Origin: Coriaria nepalensis
Lineage: Eukaryota > Streptophyta > Magnoliopsida > Cucurbitales > Coriariaceae
Direction of reading: 5' to 3'
Length of the DNA: 64,000 nucleotides
NCBI GenBank assembly: GCA_027186245.1
Contig: CP114488.1
Coordinates: forward strand, 4,414,501-4,478,500
Under the pieces are notes generated by a model, which worked only from the letters and a program-made list of their open reading frames with translations, made no database searches and was not told the DNA's origin. Position numbers and translations under genes: made by a program. Positions 57,701 through 64,000 of this stretch are shown one piece after another. Position 1 is the stretch's first letter. Each line of letters starts with the position of its first letter.

Positions 57701-60700
57701 TTATTAGTGCGAGCGAACAGGTAAGAAAATCCATTTCAGGTTCAACACCATCCTATTCAGGGTCTATGGATTATGAATACATAGAGCGTATTAAACACAG
57801 TTATTTTTCTCTCACATCATTATATCATGCTTGCTGGAACAAATTGTTCAATTCTTTTTAATTCTGCCTCTTCTTATTTTTCCCCATTACTTATTTAAGG
57901 ATATATATTGTCAAGACTGGAGTCTATTCCTTTACTAAGTTCATGTCATTCATCTCAATTCATCTCAATATCTTCTTTGAGAAACTCTTTAAAATAATCT
58001 GGTGCAGCTGTTTCTAATTGCTTTCATCTTTGGGTGTATCATTCCTGATAGCTATAAATATAGTGAAGGATATTATACATGGAGATGGTAGAAATTTTGA
58101 TATATGTTTTTGTAGTTTTTATTTTTCTTTCTGAGGTTTTTCCTTGAACCACCAAAAAAATTGTATTACTGTATTCATGAGTTCATATACAGTTTGATCA
58201 CATCTTACCATGGACCATTTAATATTTTCTATGCCAAATGCAGGATGCTTTAAGAACTTTCTTATTGCGCAAGCTTGATAATCTGACAAAAGATGATAAA
58301 TGCCAAATAACAATGATCTCCACATGGACGACTGAGTTGTACTTGGACAAGGTTTACCCATTTTCCATAAGCTACATCTATATGGCTCCTGAGCATTTAA
58401 ATCTAGCCACATCTTCACGTCTTTTTTTCACCTACCATTTTGACAAACTTATGCTATTTGATAATATATTTTTGTTACTAGAAGAAACTATGAAGGCAAG
58501 ATGTATGTTATAATATGATGCATATGAATGCATGGTGATCTAATAGCCATTCTTTTTAACAACTTCATTGTTTCTTATTTTGATATTTGTAAAACTTCTT
58601 GGGCCTGAACCCTGATAGTGCTAACTGGTGGATTTTAGGTACAAGAGTTAAGTCTTATGTGTATATTTATATATCGATTTCACTATTTAATTATATAAAA
58701 CTTCCATTTTTTCGTATGCATTTTCAGAATATATACATGTGAAAAGCTTAGTGCATCAACTATTTATAGCCATTTGCTAGACATTTTCTGTCTTATTTAT
58801 GACTATTTTTGCCTTATATCTGTTAAAGTGCTCTTGTGCTTAGTTAATGCACGCTAGTCGTATTATTTGGTGCTCCAGTAAACATAACTTTTGTTTTCCA
58901 TTTGATTTACTTAGATCAATCGGCTACTCTTGGAAGATGACACTTCATTGGATAGCCATAGTTCAGATTACCAATCAATCATTAAAGAATTTCGTGCTTT
59001 TCTGAGTGACTGCAAGGATGTACTGGATGAAGCAACTACAATGAAACTTTTGGAAAGGTATAAGTGACACATAATCTACTGAAAATTGTTCTTCCGTTAA
59101 AACATGATTTGCAAACTATTCCTTTCACATGATTGTGTTTATAAATATACACGATGACTTGGCTTGATATTGAAAATTGTTTTGTCAGTAAATGAGGTAG
59201 TATTATAATTCTGCTTCTCATAAACTGCAGTTATGGGCGAGTTGAGGAACTGGTATATTTTGCTAGTCTGAAGGAGCAGTATGAAATTGTAGTTCGCCAT
59301 TACATTCAGGTGCTTTTTTTCTTCTTAACCCCTTCTATTTAGAGGATCATTGTAGGTTTCCCTACAACCTTGAATGACTCGAACCCAGACCTATTAAATC
59401 TAGGTGAGAGTGCTACCACTGATCTATCACTGAATTGTCCATTCAAGTGCTTTTAAAATTTAATATGTTTGAGTTTCTGACCGAGTGCTTCAACTCTTGT
59501 AGCTTATCACTGATGCAACAATTACCTTCTAGGTTCTTAGTTCTGTCCTTCCTAGTCCTTCTTGTCCTTGTGCAATTACTTTCAATGGGTTTGAAGAAAT
59601 TTTTAGTTGAGACTTGAAGTCCCAAAATACAAATACAATCTTCTCATTTGTATGAAACAGGGTGTGATTTACAGATGCATGCCTCAGACTGTTATTGGGA
59701 GGATTTATTGCCTCTATTACTCTTTTTTCTTTTCCTGCAACAAATTGTGTAAACTTGCTTGTGTGAAATCCTTTGAATAAGAGGATACCTCCTGCTCTAT
59801 TATTTTGCTTTTTCTTCAAAGGCATTCTCATTTAGCTTTGTTGGAGTTATTCCTTATTCTTCAAAGACATTTTCATTTAGCTTTTTCTGAGTTATGGCAG
59901 AAAATCTGTCTGGGAAAGATATGATATGGCTGAGATCTTATGTGCATTCCTATTTCGGGAGCAGTAAAATAAAGGTTAAATTATTATTTTGGTCCCTCTA
60001 TTTATGCGCTTTTCCTATTTTCGTCCCTTAACTTTCATTTGACTCAATAATGCCCTTTAATTTTCATTTTTATCCAATTTTAGTTCTTTAGGCAGAAAGG
60101 ATAAAAGAAAAACATTAAAATACTCCAAAACCCTCCACCTAACTTTTATAAAACAAAATTTTACCCATTCTTCTTCTATTTGTTTTCATTTTCATCCAGT
60201 TACCACCACCGAAACTTTGTTGTTGCCGCCATCACCACCCCACCTCTGTTGCCGCTGCCTCCCCAACTTTGCCTCCCACCTCTATTCCCAACCACCCCAA
60301 CTTCAATGTCACCGCCCCTCCTTTGCCATCATTGTTGCCGCTGCCCCACATTGGCCCCCACTACCATCAATGGTGGCTATGGTGAGATGGAGCGGTGGCA
60401 GAAATGGCAATGGTGGAGGTGGAGCGGCAGTGGTGGTGATGACGAAATGATGGAGGTGGAGCAGCGGGTGGCGGCGAATATGATGGAGGAGGTGGGGTGA
60501 CGGCGGCAACAGAGGTGGAGCAGTAGGCAGTGTTGGAGGTCAGGCGGCGGCGGTGATAGGATGAAAATGAAAGATAATGGAAAAAAAAGGGGTAGATATC
60601 TATTTAATAAAAGCTAAGTAGAGAATTTTAGAATATTTTAATGTTTTTCTTTTATCTTTTCTGCCTAAAGGACAAAAATATGATAAAAATAAAAGTTAAA

Positions 60701-63700
60701 GGATTCAATTGAGTCGAACGAAAGTCAAGGGACAAAATAGGAGCATCGCATAAGTAGAGGGACCAAAACATTAATTTAACCATACAGAAAATTCATTTTT
60801 TGGCGAATGGTTGAGAATCAAAATCCTTTTTTGTGTAGTTTAATTGAAGTCTGAACTGTTTCTTTATTATTCTGCTGAGAGTGTCAAATGATAAGTCCAA
60901 AAGTATACTTAATACTCGCATTCTTTATTTCATTCCCCTTTTTTTGGTCTGGATGCAGCAAGGAGAATCAAAGAAAGCATTGGAAGTTCTTCAGAAATCT
61001 GCTATTCCCATAGATCTTCAGGTGAGCTGTGGGTATCATATTAACTAATATTCTTCTTGTCCGTTCTTCTTTTTTATCCATGGGTCTCGAGTCATGTGAT
61101 TCCTTATTGCAGTACAAGTTTGCCCCAGATCTGATCATGCTTGATGCATATGAAACTGTGGAGTCATGGATGACCACAAACAACCTCAAGCCTAGGAAAT
61201 TGATTCCTGCAATGATGCGTTATTCAAGCGAACCTCACGCAAAGTAATATGAAGTGAAAAGTTTTTCTTGCAATCATATGTCCCATCGTGCTGAGTTTAA
61301 TATAACTTGTTGGGATTATCACATGTAGAAGCATTTTAATCTACTGTGGGAGTATTTACTTCTTATGGTCAAAGCCAGGATTTGTGATAACATGGTCTCA
61401 TCATGGTTGTCGTGTGTAAATACTCCCATTGTAAATTAAAATTCATTCACATGTGAACATATATCTGGTTTCTCAATAAAGACTTTTAACAGTCAATTAA
61501 GTGAGAATCCAAAATGAATCAGCCTATCGCTATGTAACAATTTGATTTTGGAAAAAATAAATTTGGAAAGACTGATGTCAGTTGCTTATGATGACATAAT
61601 ATGGACATTCTAGGGAGAATTTGCACCTATGGTTAATTTAATTTTTTATGAACATATGGGTTTAAACACCTGCAACTAGAAAGGTGATGTGAAACTTTCA
61701 AAATCTCCTGTGGTATGATTGTATCCAATAAGGAAACATATTGTTTAGACTATATATTAAGTTGTTGAGCCTATGTATTATTTTGAAGGAATGAAACCCA
61801 TGAGGTCATCAAATATTTGGAATATTGTGTTCATCGCTTGCATAATGAGGACCCTGGAATTCACAACTTGCTGCTCTCTTTATATGCCAAGCAGGTGGGG
61901 GGGTGTAATGTAATTTTCTATATTGATATTAATTTATCAACATATGAATGTGTATATCAAGTGGTTCATGATTTGAATATTTATGTTTGGTATTACATTC
62001 AGGAAGATGACAGTGCACTTTTAAGATTCCTACAGTGCAAGTTTGGGAAGGGTCAGGAAAACGGCCAGGAGTTCTTCTACGATCCCAAGTATGCCTTACG
62101 CCTTTGCCTCAAGGAAAAGCGAATGCGTGCATGTGTCCATATATACAGCATGATGGCAATGCATGAAGAAGCAGTTGCACTTGCCTTACAGGTTACAGTC
62201 TGATATGCTTCTTCCAGATCAGGGCGATGGTAACTGAAAAATGTCATTTAAAGTGCATGTTAAAAACTTTTGTTGCTATCTTCTCATGCACCAGATTGAT
62301 CCTGAGCTTGCAATGGCTGAGGCTGACAAGGTTGAGGATGACGAAGACTTGAGAAAGAAGCTTTGGCTAATGGTTGCGAAGCATGTGATTGAACAGGAAA
62401 AGGGAGCCAAAAGAGAGAATATAAGAAAGGCAATAGCCTTTCTCAAGGAAACTGATGGCCTTTTAAAAATTGAGGATATATTACCATTCTTTCCAGACTT
62501 TGCTCTGATTGATGACTTTAAGGTGAAATTTCATGACCTTCATCTGTTCTAGTTGCTAGTGATCATGTTGATTACACTTTTAGCTCTGCCTACTTGATTT
62601 TCCTGCAGAAAGAGTTTATAATGCAATAGTTCTGTGCATATCTGTTTATATGGTTCATTTCCAGCAATTTAGATTGTCGTTGACATGTTTCATTTTTCTT
62701 CTTAATGGATCCTCAAATATGAATCTGATTACAGCTGTGTATTAGTTACGATTTTAAGGGTTGGAATTTAAATTAATTAGATAATTCAGTTCAATCAATC
62801 TTATTCTATAGAGAAGTAATTAGATCAATGTTTTGAGTCCTATGGAAGATCGGCCAAATGTTTTGTTATATTGCCCTTATGAATATTATCTTTCTGATGA
62901 TTCCCCAATCGTTAAAAGATCCCTCACGTTTCTAATTAATTCTATGATAGGAGCAATCACTTAATCATTTATATAAATTGTTTATATACATGTAGGAGGC
63001 GATATGCTCATCATTAGAAGATTACAACAAGCAGATCGAATTACTGAAACAAGAGATGAATGATGCAACACATGGTGCAGACAACATAAGAAATGATATC
63101 AATGCCCTTGCTCAAAGATATGCTGTAATTGATCGTGATGAAGATTGTGGGGTATTAATCATCTGGATTAGTTTCTGTGAATTAGCTTATTGATGCTGTT
63201 CCCCAAAACAACCGGGAATTTTGAAAAAATGCTTTTGTTGGCATAAACCTAGGAAACCTGGATTTGAAATGCAAATAATGCCCCTAGTCTGACTTTTCTT
63301 TCAGAACTTTCTTTGATTCTATGACTTTGTGGGTTGATGAAACTAGTCTAAATTCAATAAATGCATAGATGCACTATGATCTTGTTATGGTTTCACTTGG
63401 AACAATACCCTTTGCTCCATTTGTAATGTCTAGGCTGAAGTGAAGTGATTTTTAGTATCATCTGTAAACTTTCTGAAGGATTGTGGATAGAAAATTTGAT
63501 TCTCATTTTGATTCCATTCAGTGATGTATGGAGAAGCGTGCTGGAGCATAGTGTCAATTTATATAGTAGGAGTGTAACATAACTCTTTCCCAAATTTTCC
63601 TCACCTCTGGGTTTGTGCCCGAGACTTTTTTTTTTTTTTGGGATCAACCATATATAGTTGGGACTTCAACAACTCAAATTTGTTTGAAGATTTGAAACAT

Positions 63701-63994
63701 AGGCTCTGTTAAATTCTTGTTTCATTCTATAAGAATCATTTTCTTCCTCTATTACCACGCAATTATTGAAGTCTGTGGTCAAACATGATTTCCATAACTT
63801 ACAAATGCCTTATGATTATGAATTTTCACCAGGTCTGTGCACGGAAAATATTATCTGTTGGTAGAGAGAATCGGAGGGCTTGGGGTTATACTTCAGTTGG
63901 ACCAATGGCTCCGTTTTATGTGTTTCCATGTGGACATGCCTTCCATGCTCAATGCCTGATTGCCCATGTGACACGGTGTACTACAGAAACTCAA
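53104..63994 (+). CDS. VPS18: Vacuolar sorting protein 18 (HOPS/CORVET core subunit), 3' end outside window
   Basis: Exons: 53104-53266, 53552-53764, 53859-53998, 54479-54574, 55574-55641, 55827-55928, 56141-56285, 56598-56741, 56839-56958, 57078-57134, 57661-57720, 58244-58351, 58915-59057, 59231-59309, 60959-61021, 61113-61243, 61789-61894, 62003-62191, 62295-62522, 62996-63151, 63833-63994. All join in frame to 891 codons; plant VPS18 is about 990 aa, so roughly 100 residues lie beyond the edge. It starts MESGRQVFTVDLLER. Residues ~1-400 form the Pep3/Vps18 beta-propeller (TSKGWVIRHDFGVG, FVDPGGSHCIATVV). An alpha-solenoid with a clathrin-repeat-like part follows (~560-780; HRLHNEDPGIHNLLLSLYAK, KKLWLMVAKHV). 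A coiled coil lies at ~786-830. The RING-H2 begins CGVC (836-839) and continues CGHAFHAQC (870-878). It tethers membranes for fusion at the vacuole. No stops or lost residues; apparently functional. Confidence 0.96.
54575..55573 (+). other. VPS18 intron 4 with A/GAAA run and unassigned insert-like DNA
   Basis: A 999-bp intron. 54721-54765 is a poly-A/GAAA tract. 54780-55150 is richer in GATTCCTTA/ATTCCTT words and differs in texture from the rest, so it may be an old insertion, but no terminal repeats were found. Confidence 0.4.
55642..55826 (+). other. GC-AG intron of VPS18 (intron 5)
   Basis: The donor is CAG|GCAAGT and the acceptor TTCCAG. Using the nearby GT at 55647 would shift the frame, whereas the GC donor joins AAC-AG to T-GAA-TTG and keeps the conserved residues N-S-E-L-H. 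The donor matches the strong consensus typical of GC-AG introns. Confidence 0.85.
59974..60781. mobile_element. Foldback/MITE-like element in VPS18 intron 14
   Basis: The ends are inverted: GGTTAAATTATTATTTTGGT at the left mirrors the right end read backwards (GGTTAAATTAATGTTTTGGT). The match goes on with TCCCTCTA(T/C)TTATGCG and, further in, CTTTAGGCAGAAA and GATAAAAGAAAAACATTAAA. The similarity extends about 230 bp from each end (59974-60205 and 60552-60781), and GC-rich CCACC/GGTGG blocks in the centre also pair, so almost the whole element is one large hairpin. The flanks (TAAAATAAA and ATACAGAAA) are not a clean target duplication. It is non-coding; its class is uncertain, with Mutator-like most likely from the long inverted ends. 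Confidence 0.8.
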
Positions 63995-64000
63995 GTAAGT
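63995..64000 (+). other. Start of VPS18 intron 21 at window edge
   Basis: GTAAGT, a perfect donor site, follows exon 21. The remaining coding part, including the last zinc ligands of the RING finger, lies outside. Confidence 0.9.

Noticed and set aside
60180..60509. Open frames with Pro/His-rich or Trp/Gly-rich translations
   Set aside because: They lie in the pairing centre of the foldback element inside a VPS18 intron; composition-driven.

Overview
The window is nuclear DNA of a flowering plant, most likely a dicot. It is AT-rich, carries plant-type telomeric repeats (CCCTAAA), has LTR retrotransposons primed by initiator tRNA-Met, and holds two intron-bearing housekeeping genes recognisable as plant genes. 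No bacterial features are present.

Three protein genes can be supported. TIM13 (12437-13836, +, two exons, 87 aa) is a small Tim chaperone of the mitochondrial intermembrane space. A 54-aa microprotein gene (45343-45507, -) resembles a small plant protein of unknown function. VPS18 (53104 to beyond the right edge, +, 21 exons seen, 891 aa in frame) is the core HOPS/CORVET vacuolar tethering subunit and runs out of the window after its RING exon begins.

Most of the rest is retrotransposon sequence. (1) 1-737: one end of a ~2 kb Copia-type LTR. (2) 1583-1993: an array of palindromes. (3) 1994-10048: decayed Copia-A, whose 3' LTR breaks off exactly into an interstitial telomeric tract (10044-10279). 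(4) 10280-11314: a fragment with 177-bp direct repeats around a MuDR-like transposase piece. (5) 12.3-13.9 kb: TIM13. (6) 15.5-18.3 kb: repeat-like AT-rich DNA with a GAAA microsatellite. (7) 19170-30796: a solo LTR carrying a nested, minus-strand Copia-C element of the same LTR family (20123-29682); both have near-perfect 5-bp target duplications. (8) 31873-42296: a complete but decayed Ty3/Gypsy element of Tat/Retand type with a perfect ATACT duplication, an archaeal-type second RNase H, 68-bp tandem repeats and an antisense intron-bearing gene. (9) 42.3-47.1 kb: low-content DNA with the microprotein. (10) 47093-52165: Copia-B, a second, more broken relative of Copia-A, interrupted by a TGTAAT-type LTR fragment. 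(11) 53.1-64 kb: VPS18, with a foldback element in intron 14 and a GC-AG intron 5.

None of the retroelements has an intact gag-pol frame. No clearly new biological system is evident. The best leads are the dispersed palindrome family, the antisense gene inside the Gypsy element, a Ty3 integrase tail captured inside a Copia LTR, the microprotein, and the G-quadruplex-prone tract upstream of VPS18.
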